Source: Clostridiaceae bacterium (GTDB taxonomy: Bacteria > Bacillota > Clostridia > Saccharofermentanales > DTU023). Taken from it: DNA of 48,629 nt. The notes beneath the pieces are model-generated. The model was given only the letters and a program-made list of their open reading frames with translations. It ran no database searches and was not told the origin of the DNA. Location: the NCBI GenBank assembly GCA_012841145.1, contig DUVH01000018.1:1-48629 (forward strand). Direction: 5' to 3'. Below are positions 16,123-25,312 of this stretch, one piece after another; position 1 is the stretch's first letter; each line of letters opens with the position of its first letter. The position numbers and the translations under genes are program-made.

Positions 16123-16713
16123 TTAACCGAATAAGTTCTCAATCACGCCTTTGAATCCCATAAATGAGACAGAGACGATAGCGGCCGCCATCAAGGTGAT
16201 AGGCAAGCCTTTCATGAATTCGGGGATGTCTGCATTTTCCATTTTTGAACGCACACCCGTGAACAAAAACATCGCCAGCATGTAGCCGATACCGGCGCCA
16301 AACGATGACATCATGGCGCTTCCAAAATTGTAAATTTCTTGGATGTTGATCAGCATAACGCCGAGGATGGCGCAGTTTGTCGTGATGAGCGGTAGAAAGA
16401 TTCCCATCGCCTTGTAGAGCGGGGGGAACGCCTTTCGGATGATTGCCTCGAGCACCTGTACGACAGCGGCGATGACAAGGATGAAGATTACAGTCTGTAA
16501 ATACCCGAGATTAATCGGTTCTAAAATGGACCAATAGATGGGATATGTGATACCTGTCGCGACCATCATGACGAAAATGACGGCAACGCTCATGCCCATC
16601 GCATTCTTCAAATCTTTTGTCAGTCCGATAAACGAACAGACACCCAGAAACCTTGAAAGAACGAGGTTGTCGATCAGAACGACGCTGAAGAGGATGATTA
16701 GCATTTCTTTCAT
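16123..16713 (-). CDS. rnfA: Rnf complex subunit RnfA
   Basis: The integral membrane protein has 196 residues and six helices. IDNLVLSRFLGVCSFIG and LITTNCAILGVML carry the conserved Cys that bind the buried iron-sulfur cluster shared with RnfE. Its start overlaps the rnfE stop (ATGA). It forms part of the ion-translocating core. Confidence 0.97.
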   Translation of the reverse strand: MKEMLIILFSVVLIDNLVLSRFLGVCSFIGLTKDLKNAMGMSVAVIFVMMVATGITYPIYWSILEPINLGYLQTVIFILVIAAVVQVLEAIIRKAFPPLYKAMGIFLPLITTNCAILGVMLINIQEIYNFGSAMMSSFGAGIGYMLAMFLFTGVRSKMENADIPEFMKGLPITLMAAAIVSVSFMGFKGVIENLFG

Positions 16714-17525
16714 TTCGTTTCCTCACTTTCTTCCTTGTTTGCATCTTTATGATCGGCGAGAACACCGGGCTCTTTCAGAGTTTCAGGAACGACGACTTTT
16801 GTCGTTTTCGGTCCGCCGAGATTTTCCGGCACCTGGCTGGCGACAGCGGCAGTCTGAGCGTTGATGCAGCCGGGACATTCCGCACAGCCCATCACCGCCT
16901 GCGGTTGTCGTGCGTAAAACCGTTTATTCAGTTTCTGTGTAATGGCGACCATGATGCCGAAGACAGCGAATCCGCCTGCCGGCAATCCGAAGATCATCAT
17001 CGGCTGCAGTCCGCCGTCCGTAATCCAAGGCATCTTAATACCGAAGAAGGTGCCGAAACCGAGGATTTCTCTGATCGAGCCGATGAAGAAGAGCGCAAGC
17101 GTAAAACCGACGCCCATACCGAGACCGTCGATGGCGGAACGGATAACACTGTTGCTATTCGCAAACGCCTCCGCGCGTCCGAGAATGATGCAGTTTACGG
17201 TGATCAGCGGGATGAAGATTCCGAGCGAGGCGTTCAGCGCCGGCACGTACGCCTGCATCAGAAATTGCAGGACAGTAACGAGACTGGCGATAATGGTGAT
17301 GAAAGCAGGAATTCTTACTTTGTCGGGGATAATTTTCCGCAAGAGCGAAATGACGACGTTTGACATAATCAGAACAGCCGTTGCGGCGATTCCCATGCCT
17401 ACTCCGTTCCAAGCTGATGTCGTGACGGCGAGAGCAGGACACGTTCCGAGCATCAGGATGAGAAGCGGGTTCTCCTTGATGATGCCTTTAAGAAATTCGT
17501 ATAAGAGTGAATTCTTGTTTTTCAT
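16710..17525 (-). CDS. rnfE: Rnf complex subunit RnfE, Cys-rich tail
   Basis: The protein has 271 residues, longer than the usual ~200-230. The first ~205 residues are a six-helix RnfE with LMLGTCPALAVTTSAWNG and FIPLITVNCIILGRAEAF, paired with RnfA. From about residue 212 there is an extra 60-residue hydrophilic tail that starts with CAECPGC (Cys214, 217 and 220) and ends highly charged. The tail could hold a metal or cluster, or be a docking segment; this is inference. Confidence 0.96.
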   Translation of the reverse strand: MKNKNSLLYEFLKGIIKENPLLILMLGTCPALAVTTSAWNGVGMGIAATAVLIMSNVVISLLRKIIPDKVRIPAFITIIASLVTVLQFLMQAYVPALNASLGIFIPLITVNCIILGRAEAFANSNSVIRSAIDGLGMGVGFTLALFFIGSIREILGFGTFFGIKMPWITDGGLQPMMIFGLPAGGFAVFGIMVAITQKLNKRFYARQPQAVMGCAECPGCINAQTAAVASQVPENLGGPKTTKVVVPETLKEPGVLADHKDANKEESEETK

Positions 17526-18157
17526 TACGATTCTCCTCCTTCCGTCGGCATGAAGTCGCTGAAGGCTGCGGCAGCAGCTTTGACGGAGTTGATCACGGAG
17601 ACGGATGAGATTGTTGAGCTGCTCACCATATCGATATCGTTGAGCGGATCGGACAGGGCGCGCCCTTTGAACTGATCGGTGAACGGAGCTAAAGCGACGT
17701 TCTGTCCTAACCCTGCCGTCTCATTCGAAGCGTCCGGAACGATGCCGACGATGGTGCCCTCGAGATCAAAACCGACCATGACGGGCAGCATGCCGCCGTA
17801 ACCTTTACTTGATGCGCGAACGATCGCTCCGACGACTTCGTCTCCCTGTTTGACGACAAAAACCTGATCAACTGAAGGGTGATCGATCGACAAGTCAACG
17901 GAGACGTTAGAGGAGAAGCTCTTGCCGGCTTCCGTGACCGATTCTTCGAGATACTCGTCGGCTTCTGGGAAAAGTAAGCGTTTGTTCGCGTCCGCCATCA
18001 GCTGTTCCTGTTCCGCGCGTGCATCCTCTGTGACCGTCGCCGTGACGGCGAGCAGGGCGACACATGCGGCACAGATCAATGTCAAAATGACGGCGGGAAT
18101 CACGCCCCTTTCAATGAAGGGGACAGACGGTTTATTGTTTTTCTCATGATTTGGCAT
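17525..18157 (-). CDS. rnfG: Rnf complex subunit RnfG (FMN-bound)
   Basis: The protein has 210 residues. ATG 18157 follows GGAGGTG; the upstream TTG at 18172 is not needed. One N-terminal membrane helix is followed by an extracytoplasmic FMN-binding domain. SSSTISSVSV near the C-terminus carries the Thr to which FMN is attached by ApbE. It passes electrons within the complex. It overlaps rnfD by 14 bases. Confidence 0.95.
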   Translation of the reverse strand: MPNHEKNNKPSVPFIERGVIPAVILTLICAACVALLAVTATVTEDARAEQEQLMADANKRLLFPEADEYLEESVTEAGKSFSSNVSVDLSIDHPSVDQVFVVKQGDEVVGAIVRASSKGYGGMLPVMVGFDLEGTIVGIVPDASNETAGLGQNVALAPFTDQFKGRALSDPLNDIDMVSSSTISSVSVINSVKAAAAAFSDFMPTEGGES

Positions 18158-19088
18158 GTTTGACACCTCCAACCGTTAAGGGCGTTGTCCAGCGCTCGAT
18201 ATGCGGGGTAAGAATGTTCATCAGAAGGATGGCGAATGAGACTCCCTCCGGCATAGAGCTATACACGCGCAGGAGTCCTGTCAGTAAGCCCGCTCCAACA
18301 CCGAAAATGATTTTACCGGGAATGGTCGTTGGCGTTGTCACGTAATCCGTCACCATGAAAAATGCCGCAAGAATGAGAGCGCCCGAGAGCAGATGGACGA
18401 GAACGTCCTGTCCCGTCGCCAACATGAAGAGGGCGGTTGTACCGATAAATGAAATTGGCGCCCAAATATCGATGATCCCCGTCGCGAGGAGGAAGACGCC
18501 CCCGATGAGTAACGCGATGACCGACGTCTCGCCGATACAGCCGGCATGCCGTCCGAGAAACAGATCGAGTGTTGAGGGTAGGGATGTCTGACCCTGTTTG
18601 ACGATGCCCAGCGGTGTCGCGCTCGATACAAGATCGGTCGCCGCCTCGCCGATATGTTTGCCCAGAACGCTGAACGTCGAGATTTGAGCCGTAAAGGATA
18701 CGGAAAGGACGATGCGCGCCGTGACGGCGGGGTTGGCGAAGTTGTCACCGAGGCCGCCGAACATCTGTTTGATGACGACGATGGCGACGAAGTTTCCGAT
18801 GAGCAAGATCCAGATCGGGCAGTCAACGGGCAGGCTTGCCGCGAGCAGTAAGCCGGTGACAACGGCGGAGAGATCGCCGACTGTCTGCTTCCTCTTCATT
18901 ACAACTCTGGCAATGGCTTCAAAGAACGAAGCTGAGGCGGCACTGATGCCGAAGAGCAACAGCGCCCTCCAACCGAAGATGAAAGTCGATGCGATGATGA
19001 CGGGAACGAGCGCGATGATGACATACAGCATCACTGAGCGCGTCGTCACCTTGTCGCGGATATGCGGTGAAGCAGATACACGTAGCAT
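18144..19088 (-). CDS. rnfD: Rnf complex subunit RnfD
   Basis: The membrane protein has 314 residues and about nine to ten helices. VSSATPLGI contains the Thr of the covalent FMN site (S-x-A-T), and FGGLGDNFANPAVTAR is a family motif. It forms the ion path with RnfG, RnfA and RnfE. Its start lies directly at the rnfC stop. Confidence 0.96.
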   Translation of the reverse strand: MLRVSASPHIRDKVTTRSVMLYVIIALVPVIIASTFIFGWRALLLFGISAASASFFEAIARVVMKRKQTVGDLSAVVTGLLLAASLPVDCPIWILLIGNFVAIVVIKQMFGGLGDNFANPAVTARIVLSVSFTAQISTFSVLGKHIGEAATDLVSSATPLGIVKQGQTSLPSTLDLFLGRHAGCIGETSVIALLIGGVFLLATGIIDIWAPISFIGTTALFMLATGQDVLVHLLSGALILAAFFMVTDYVTTPTTIPGKIIFGVGAGLLTGLLRVYSSMPEGVSFAILLMNILTPHIERWTTPLTVGGVKHAKS

Positions 19089-20440
19089 CAGCTTTGACCT
19101 CCTTTCTCGCGGGCGGCCGCACGTGCGGCGCGGACTAGAGCCTTACCGTTCCGAATATTCTGGACAAGATACCGTTTGGCCGGGCAGACGTAGGTGCAGC
19201 TGCCGCACTCGATGCAGTTGAGGACGTGGCGCTCCTCAAGTTCATCCGCGTTATTGGCGCGTGCCGCTTTGTCGAGCGCGGCCGGCATCAACTTCATCGG
19301 GCATGCGCGGAAGCAGCGGCCGCACTGGATACAGGCCGATTCTTCCGGGAGTGTCGCCTCTTCTTCCGTGAAAACGAGAATTGCATTATTATGCTTCAGG
19401 ATCGGGCGCGTGATGTCGTCGACGGCGACGCCCATCATCGGGCCCCCCATGATGATTTTTTTCGCCTCAGCCTTGAGTCCTCCAGCCTTCTCGATCACTT
19501 CCTCGATGGTGCCACCGATCGGGACTTCGAAATTGCCGGGCGTTTTGACGGCGCCTCCGTCGAGCGTAATCCATTTTTTGACGAGCGGCATGCCCGTCTC
19601 AAGGTATTTCGCGATGAACCAGAGTGTCGTGACGTTCTGGACGATGACGCCGACGTCAGCAGGCAGACCGCCTTCCGGGACGATGCGGCCGTTGATTAAC
19701 TGAATCAGGACTTTTTCCGCTCCTGTCGGATAGGAGGTCGGCAGGACTTTCACTTCAACAGTGCCGCGCCCTTCGCTCTTCGCACGTTTGGCCGCTTCTT
19801 TTAGCGCCGCCGCGGCTTCTTTTTTGTTGTCCTCTATTCCGATGACAACTGTTTCGATGCCACACCAGTGCGCTGTCGCGAGTGCGCCTGCAATGCAGTC
19901 ATCGGCGTTCTCCAAGATAATCCTGTTGTCAGTCGTGATATAAGGTTCGCACTCTGCCGCATTGACGATGAGCGTATCAACTTTTTTGTCGGGTGGCGGA
20001 TTGAGCTTGATGTGTGTCGGGAATGCCGCGCCGCCGAGTCCGACGAGACCTGAAGCGCGAACAGCCTCGAGAAAGCTCTCACGATCTGTGACGACGGGTT
20101 TTTTGACGAGTTCGGAGACAGTGTCTTTGCCGTCCGATATGATCGTCACATACTGTGTGTGCGTTCCGTCACTCAAAATCTCTTTCTTGACTGATTCGAC
20201 TTCACCGGAGACGCTCGCATGTACAGGTACACACCATGCTCCGAGCGGTTTTCCGAGAGGATCTCCGATGTCGACATGGTCGCCTTTTGCTACGATCGCT
20301 TCGCAACCGGGACCGATCTGCATGTCAAGGGGAATTGTTACACGGGAAAAGCCGGTGAGAGGCTTGATAGCGAGACCGGCCGTCCCTTTCTTGTCAGCGG
20401 GGTGTATTGCCCGCGACAAGCCAAGCCATTTCATCTTCAT
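19088..20440 (-). CDS. rnfC: Rnf complex subunit RnfC (NADH-binding)
   Basis: The soluble peripheral subunit has 450 residues. VGLGGAAFPTHIKLNPP and VNAAECEPYITTD belong to the flavin/NAD-binding fold shared with NuoF; CIQCGRCFRACP and CIECGSCTYVCP bind two 4Fe-4S clusters. It transfers electrons to NAD+. It is the first gene of the leftward operon rnfCDGEAB. ATG 20440 or the second Met two codons later could be used; AAAGGTTG is a modest ribosome site. Confidence 0.97.
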   Translation of the reverse strand: MKMKWLGLSRAIHPADKKGTAGLAIKPLTGFSRVTIPLDMQIGPGCEAIVAKGDHVDIGDPLGKPLGAWCVPVHASVSGEVESVKKEILSDGTHTQYVTIISDGKDTVSELVKKPVVTDRESFLEAVRASGLVGLGGAAFPTHIKLNPPPDKKVDTLIVNAAECEPYITTDNRIILENADDCIAGALATAHWCGIETVVIGIEDNKKEAAAALKEAAKRAKSEGRGTVEVKVLPTSYPTGAEKVLIQLINGRIVPEGGLPADVGVIVQNVTTLWFIAKYLETGMPLVKKWITLDGGAVKTPGNFEVPIGGTIEEVIEKAGGLKAEAKKIIMGGPMMGVAVDDITRPILKHNNAILVFTEEEATLPEESACIQCGRCFRACPMKLMPAALDKAARANNADELEERHVLNCIECGSCTYVCPAKRYLVQNIRNGKALVRAARAAAREKGGQS

Positions 20441-20629
20441 ACATCAACCTTTGCTTTTTTTAGAGATTAGGAGAAAATGCAGAAAGCATAATAATTCATA
20501 TTACTCTCCTATCTATTCCACACCTGTGTCTTTTATACAGTTTAACGCTAAGCGCCCATAACTTCAACGGCCACGGACCGGAAGGGCTGTGTTAGAATCT
20601 CCTTTGATTGTTTATTAGATGGAGATTTC

Positions 20630-21985
20630 ATGCACGCTAAAAAGGAAATCAACTTGCTCGAAGGGCGTATTCTGCCGACGCTCGTAAGGCTGGCGATGCC
20701 GATTATGGCGAGTTCCTTTGTGGGGCTCGCCTATACGCTGACCGACATGTTCTGGGTTGCCGGTTTAGGAGATCGCGCTGTCGCGGCCGTCGGCTCGGCC
20801 GGAACGATGTTGTGGTTCGTCGACAATTTGTTTTCTATACCGCGCGTGGGCGGTCAAGTGCTTGTGGGGCAGTCGTTAGGCGCCGGCCGGCCTGATGAGG
20901 CGAGGATGTGGACGCGTGCGGCACTGCGTCTCGGGTATGTCATGGCGTTCGTGGCGACGCTTATTTTTGTATCGATGTCAGGTGTTCTCACATCGATATA
21001 CAGATTCAATGACGCCGAAACGATCATTCGGACTGAGAGGTACATAAGAATCGTCAGTATCGGTCTCATCCCGAACGTCGGAGTCCGGCTATACAATGCT
21101 GTTCTCACGGCATCTGGAAATAGTTTCACGCCTTTTGTCATCTACGTAACGGGGTTGGGGGTCAACATGGTGCTCGATCCTCTGTTTATTCTCGTTTTTA
21201 AATGGGATGTCGTCGGGGCGGCCATCGCGACTGTTGTTGCAGAGACAGTCGCTTATGTGCTTATGTTGATCGCCATCAGGCGGACTGAATTGTTTTCGAA
21301 TTTGCGGCTTTTCCGCGAGCGTATTCGTCTTCAGCTTCTGAAACCGATTCTGAAACTCGGGGCGCCGATCTCCGTTCAAGGCGCGACGCACGCTACGGCG
21401 ACGATTTTGATTTCGCGGCAGATCGTAAGGTTCGGGGATCTCGCCGTAGCGGCTCAACGGCTCGGAGCCCAAATCGAGAGTATTTCGTGGATGACGGCGG
21501 ACGGTTTCAGCATCGCGGTCAACGCTTTCATCGCACAGAATTACGGCGCCCGCTCATTCGATCGTGCCGGAAAAGGGTATCGCGTCGGTTTCTTGCTCAT
21601 TTCCGCGATCTGCACCGTGACGTCGCTCGTTATTTATTTCTTCGGCGGGTCGATCATGACACTCTTCTTTTCTGAGCCCGAAGCGATTAGGCATGGACGC
21701 GAATACCTGCAGATACTCTCAGCATCGCAGCTGCTCCAAGGTCTAACTTTGCTGACGAGTTCCGCTTTTTCCGCGCTTGGGCAATCGTTTATTCCGTCGA
21801 TCATTATGACGAGCTTCATGTTGTTGCGTCTGCCGATCGGTGCGATGCTTTCGGCCACGTCACTCGGCGTCAAGGGGATCTGGTGGGCCTTTACGATTAC
21901 GACGAATGTCGCCGGATTGATTCTCATCGCGATTTTCCCGTTCTTCCTGCGCCGTTTACGGAATAGGGAAAAACTGCTCCAATGA
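20630..21985 (+). CDS. MATE family efflux transporter
   Basis: The protein has 451 residues and twelve hydrophobic segments in two halves. LAMPIMASSFVGLAYTLTDM and KLGAPISVQGATHATATILI are the matching first-helix regions of each half, a typical MATE feature. It probably exports drugs or metabolites with Na+ or H+ entry. It is divergent from the rnf operon and monocistronic. Substrate unknown. Confidence 0.92.
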   Translation: MHAKKEINLLEGRILPTLVRLAMPIMASSFVGLAYTLTDMFWVAGLGDRAVAAVGSAGTMLWFVDNLFSIPRVGGQVLVGQSLGAGRPDEARMWTRAALRLGYVMAFVATLIFVSMSGVLTSIYRFNDAETIIRTERYIRIVSIGLIPNVGVRLYNAVLTASGNSFTPFVIYVTGLGVNMVLDPLFILVFKWDVVGAAIATVVAETVAYVLMLIAIRRTELFSNLRLFRERIRLQLLKPILKLGAPISVQGATHATATILISRQIVRFGDLAVAAQRLGAQIESISWMTADGFSIAVNAFIAQNYGARSFDRAGKGYRVGFLLISAICTVTSLVIYFFGGSIMTLFFSEPEAIRHGREYLQILSASQLLQGLTLLTSSAFSALGQSFIPSIIMTSFMLLRLPIGAMLSATSLGVKGIWWAFTITTNVAGLILIAIFPFFLRRLRNREKLLQ

Positions 21986-22009
21986 ATACGGTTCAGGCGA
22001 TTTGAACGC

Positions 22010-22039
22010 TTGCGGAGACGAGTGCTCGTGTGCTATCAT
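22010..22039 (+). promoter_or_regulatory. Possible promoter of secG
   Basis: TTGCGG (22010-22015), an 18-bp spacer and TATCAT (22034-22039). Confidence 0.4.
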
Positions 22040-22072
22040 GTCGTGCGCACGTTGTGAAAGGGAGGATACCGG

Positions 22073-22324
22073 ATGAAAGTCGCGCAGATTATTTTTATCA
22101 TATTAGATATTATTGCGTGCATCGGTCTTATTGTGACCGTCATGTTGCAGGAGAGTAAATCAAAGGGACTCGGCGTTTTGGCAGGTGAATCGGGATCGGA
22201 TTCGTTTTACGGCAAGTCGAGAGGACGCAGTAAAGAAGCCGTCTTGAGAATGCTGACGACTATTTTTGCCGTTTCTTTTGCCGTGATTACGATGGTGCTT
22301 TACCTGTTGACCGGTCGCGGTTAG
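22073..22324 (+). CDS. secG: Protein translocase subunit SecG
   Basis: The 83-residue protein has two membrane helices joined by a loop. The pattern VTVMLQESKSKGLGVLAGES after helix 1 is the SecG signature. It assists SecYE in protein export. ATG 22073 follows GGGAGGA. The gene is followed at once by a terminator. Confidence 0.95.
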   Translation: MKVAQIIFIILDIIACIGLIVTVMLQESKSKGLGVLAGESGSDSFYGKSRGRSKEAVLRMLTTIFAVSFAVITMVLYLLTGRG

Positions 22325-22344
22325 AACGGGGAACATCGGAGTCA

Positions 22345-22380
22345 CGAACGAAAGGAGAGCCAGCAGGCTCTTTTTTTCGT
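22345..22380 (+). terminator. Terminator of secG
   Basis: AGAGCC-AGCA-GGCTCT followed by seven T, with flanking ACGAAA and TTTCGT able to extend the stem. Confidence 0.9.
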
Positions 22381-22491
22381 TGCGGTACGTGTCGTCGCTA
22401 TGAGCTAATGATCTGTGTGTGAAGAAGAAAGATTGATTACACGTGCATCAAGTCGACCGGCCGGCTGTGTGTTCTCGGGAGGAGAATTGTG

Positions 22492-24012
22492 ATGCGCATC
22501 GCCTTCGCATCGCTGGGATGCAAGACAAATCAATATGAATCGGACGCCTTGGCCGAATGGTTTCGAAGAAACGGTTTTTCCGTTGTTGACGATCGCGAGT
22601 CGGCTGACGTTTTCGTGCTCAATACGTGCACCGTCACGGCTGAAGCTGAGCGAAAAGCGCGGCAATTGTTCAGGCGTTACAGGAAACACAATGAGCATGC
22701 GTTGCTCGTCGCTTGCGGCTGTTATGCGCAACGTTCGGATTTATCCGGCATAGCGGATATCACGGTCGGAACTGTTGGACGAGCGCGGATACCCGCGCTC
22801 ATTCTTGACGCACTGATTGAGAGAGGTTTGATTGAATCAACTCACCGAGCTGCAGGTGCGCTCTATAGCGGTTTCTTAGACGACATGGACGGCCATGAAA
22901 GCGAGGTGAGCGCATCGAATATACCGCTCGGATATTCCTCGGAGACTCATAGCGCCGGTAAGGATGATGCCCGGCGTTCGCCGAAATGGGACGAGCAGGA
23001 GAATTGTATTCTGTATGAAGAGCTGCCGGCACCGGCCATCCCAAACGAGACGCGCGCGTTTCTGAAAGTTCAGGACGGCTGTGACAATCGGTGCGCCTAC
23101 TGCGCTATTTCGCTCGCGCGCGGTCCGTCGAGGAGTCGCAAACTCCCGATCATTCTTGAAGAAGCGCAAGAGCTTGTCGCACACGGATTTTCAGAATTTG
23201 TGCTCACAGGGACGAATCTCAATCTGTACGGTTTGGATTTTCATCGGTGTATCGGTGCCGGCAAGGTGTACGATACGTCGCCATCGTCATTATCGGGAAT
23301 ATCCGTACCTGAATCTGCATGGGATTTGGCCGATGTCATGATCGCGCTTGATCGCATAGACGGCGTCCAAAGGCTGCGTCTCGGATCGCTCGAATCAGGA
23401 CTGATCACAGAGGCATTCATCGAGAAGATCAGGGATGTCGAAAGCCTGTGTCCGTCTTTCCATCTTTCGTTGCAAAGCGGTTGCGACCGTGTTTTGAAAG
23501 CGATGAGGCGGCGCGATACGCGTGATTCCTACCGCGAAGCCGTCGCGCTCATTCGGTCGGCTTTTCCCGGCGCGGGAATCACGACCGATCTGATCGCAGG
23601 TTTTCCGGGCGAGACGCAGGATGATTTCGAAGAGACGCTCGCCTTTTGCGATGAGATCGGTTTTTTACGTATTCACGTCTTTCGTTTTTCTCCCCGCTCC
23701 GGGACACTTGCCGACAAGATGCCTCATCAAGTTCCCGCTTCGATCGCCGCGGAGCGATCGGAAATTCTGCGTATGAAGGCGGCAGAGCTCGCCGAAATCG
23801 CGATACGTGAGCGCATGGGACAAACGCGCGCCGTACTGATTGAGAAGTACGACGCATACGGTCGGGCGGAAGGCTATACGCCCGAATATGTATTCGTCAA
23901 GGGATACCGTCTTCCCGACGCTTGCGGTGAAGAGATGCCGGCGAGAGGCTCAATCGTTCCGATGAAAATAACAGGCATTGAAGGGCAAACGGCGATCGCC
24001 GAGATCGTTTGA
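22492..24012 (+). CDS. mtaB: tRNA t6A37 methylthiotransferase, MtaB-like
   Basis: The protein has 506 residues. ATG 22492 has GGGAGGAG at good spacing; GTG 22489 is the alternative. The N-terminal UPF0004 domain carries LGCKTNQYES, NTCTVTAEAE and CGCYAQR with three cluster Cys. The radical-SAM motif is CDNRCAYC, and a C-terminal TRAM-like part follows. It adds methylthio groups to t6A37 of tRNA. A low-complexity insert of about 60 residues (near 115-180) between the first two domains makes it longer than the usual ~440. Confidence 0.92.
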   Translation: MRIAFASLGCKTNQYESDALAEWFRRNGFSVVDDRESADVFVLNTCTVTAEAERKARQLFRRYRKHNEHALLVACGCYAQRSDLSGIADITVGTVGRARIPALILDALIERGLIESTHRAAGALYSGFLDDMDGHESEVSASNIPLGYSSETHSAGKDDARRSPKWDEQENCILYEELPAPAIPNETRAFLKVQDGCDNRCAYCAISLARGPSRSRKLPIILEEAQELVAHGFSEFVLTGTNLNLYGLDFHRCIGAGKVYDTSPSSLSGISVPESAWDLADVMIALDRIDGVQRLRLGSLESGLITEAFIEKIRDVESLCPSFHLSLQSGCDRVLKAMRRRDTRDSYREAVALIRSAFPGAGITTDLIAGFPGETQDDFEETLAFCDEIGFLRIHVFRFSPRSGTLADKMPHQVPASIAAERSEILRMKAAELAEIAIRERMGQTRAVLIEKYDAYGRAEGYTPEYVFVKGYRLPDACGEEMPARGSIVPMKITGIEGQTAIAEIV

Positions 24013-24100
24013 CGGTGCTTTACATCATTTCACATCAGGATTGTTAGCTATGCGCTACTACCAAGCGCCCCGGAATGGTAAACTGATGTTGGAGGTTCCT

Positions 24101-24352
24101 ATGGTCGAACAAGATACGAATCGTTTTGAAATTGGCAGCGAAAAACGCCTGGCAGCTCATCAGATTATGACGGAAGTCATGCGAGCGATGGAAGAAAAGG
24201 GTTACAATCCGATCAACCAGTTGGTGGGTTATTTTATCTCGGGTGACCCGACTTACATTACGAGCCATCTTGGAGCACGTGGGGTAATTCGCCGCATGGA
24301 GCGCGATGAACTGCTCGAAGTTATTTTGAGAGATTACGTCGATCGGCTCTGA
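24101..24352 (+). CDS. ireB: IreB-family regulatory phosphoprotein (UPF0297)
   Basis: The protein has 83 residues. ATG 24101 follows GGAGG; the frame is open upstream but that part is not conserved. It matches the UPF0297/IreB pattern almost throughout: NPINQLVGYFISGDPTYITS followed by HLGARGVIRRMERDELLE. In enterococci IreB is phosphorylated by the PASTA kinase and negatively controls cephalosporin tolerance. It precedes ruvX, the classical Bacillota order. Confidence 0.94.
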   Translation: MVEQDTNRFEIGSEKRLAAHQIMTEVMRAMEEKGYNPINQLVGYFISGDPTYITSHLGARGVIRRMERDELLEVILRDYVDRL

Positions 24353-24356
24353 TTCC

Positions 24357-24803
24357 GTGAATAAGCGAGTGCTCGGAATTGATTACGGGACAAGGAGAGT
24401 GGGCATCGCGATTAGCGACCCGCTTCGCCTTCTTGCGCGACGTTTGGAAACGGTGACTCGACGACACGGCGATAATCCGGGACCTGTTGATCATATTGCG
24501 GCACTTTGTCTTGAATACGATGTCGATACGATTGTTGTCGGCCTGCCTCTCAGGACAGACGGGAGAGAGTCTCCGATCGCCGATGAGGCCGTCGTATTCG
24601 CGGAGGCGTTGCGGGATAAGACGGAATTGACGGTCGAGATGTTTGATGAGCGTTACACGTCGCAGATCGCCGGTCGCGTGATAGCGGAGACTGGTGCCGG
24701 AAAGCGCGGAAAAAAGCGCGACAAAGAACTCGTCGACCGGTTGGCTGCCGAGATCCTTTTACAAGGGTGGCTCGATATGCAAAGAGGCGGTTTTGTCGGC
24801 TGA
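24357..24803 (+). CDS. ruvX: YqgF/RuvX-type Holliday junction resolvase-like nuclease
   Basis: The protein has 148 residues. VLGIDYGTRRVGIAISDP is the RNase H-like first strand with the catalytic Asp; IVVGLPLRTDGRE and FDERYTSQIAGR are the other family motifs. Members act on pre-16S rRNA ends and perhaps DNA junctions. GTG start at 24357, four bases after ireB, with a weak ribosome site, so coupling is likely. Confidence 0.94.
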   Translation: MNKRVLGIDYGTRRVGIAISDPLRLLARRLETVTRRHGDNPGPVDHIAALCLEYDVDTIVVGLPLRTDGRESPIADEAVVFAEALRDKTELTVEMFDERYTSQIAGRVIAETGAGKRGKKRDKELVDRLAAEILLQGWLDMQRGGFVG

Positions 24804-24849
24804 TGACGCTCAGCGTCGGGCGCACTGTGCGGTTATTGTGCGGGCAACA

Positions 24850-24858
24850 TGATATAAT
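24850..24858 (+). promoter_or_regulatory. Extended -10 promoter of the DUF1292 operon
   Basis: TGATATAAT is a perfect TATAAT with the extended TGn element; no good -35 is seen. It lies about 90 bases before the first DUF1292 gene. A small GACGC-TCA-GCGTC hairpin sits at 24805-24817. Confidence 0.6.
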
Positions 24859-24946
24859 GCGTTCGTTCATATTTCAGTAGCGCGTACAGTGCGCGGGAAC
24901 GGGAATTGGACTTCGTAATAAACAAACCTTCAAGGGGGTAAGTGAA

Positions 24947-25312
24947 ATGACATTGATACAGCTTATGTACGCTACGCCGGATGACGGCTGCTGTGATGAG
25001 CCGGAATGCTGTGAAGGCGGCGGCGAATTATTTGACGAAGATGATTTTGTCGTATTGACCGATACGGAAACGGGTGAAGAATATCCTTTCATGTTGGTGG
25101 ATAACTTTGAGTTTGAGGGTGAGAGCTATTGTGTTCTGATCGATCCAGATGACATTGAAGAAGAGGAAGTTAGCATATTCTTCATGAAACTCATTGAATC
25201 GGAAGACGGAGAGGAAGTGCTGACCGGTCTCGATGAGGATGAAGACGAGCGCGTTTTTGCCGCTTACGAAGAGTTTATGGACGAACGTGATGAGGCGGAG
25301 TTCGAAGACTGA
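24947..25312 (+). CDS. DUF1292 (YrzB-like) protein
   Basis: The very acidic protein has 121 residues. EDDFVVLTDTETGEEYPFML, SYCVLIDPDDIEEEEV and the Asp/Glu-rich C-terminus match DUF1292. The N-terminus has an unusual Cys cluster (CCDEPECC). DUF1292 genes follow ireB-ruvX in many Bacillota; function unknown. ATG 24947 follows AAGGGGG. Confidence 0.85.
   Translation: MTLIQLMYATPDDGCCDEPECCEGGGELFDEDDFVVLTDTETGEEYPFMLVDNFEFEGESYCVLIDPDDIEEEEVSIFFMKLIESEDGEEVLTGLDEDEDERVFAAYEEFMDERDEAEFED

Noticed and set aside
22325-22488. tmRNA or SmpB gene after secG, as often found
   Set aside because: Only a terminator and the mtaB ribosome site fit in the gap.
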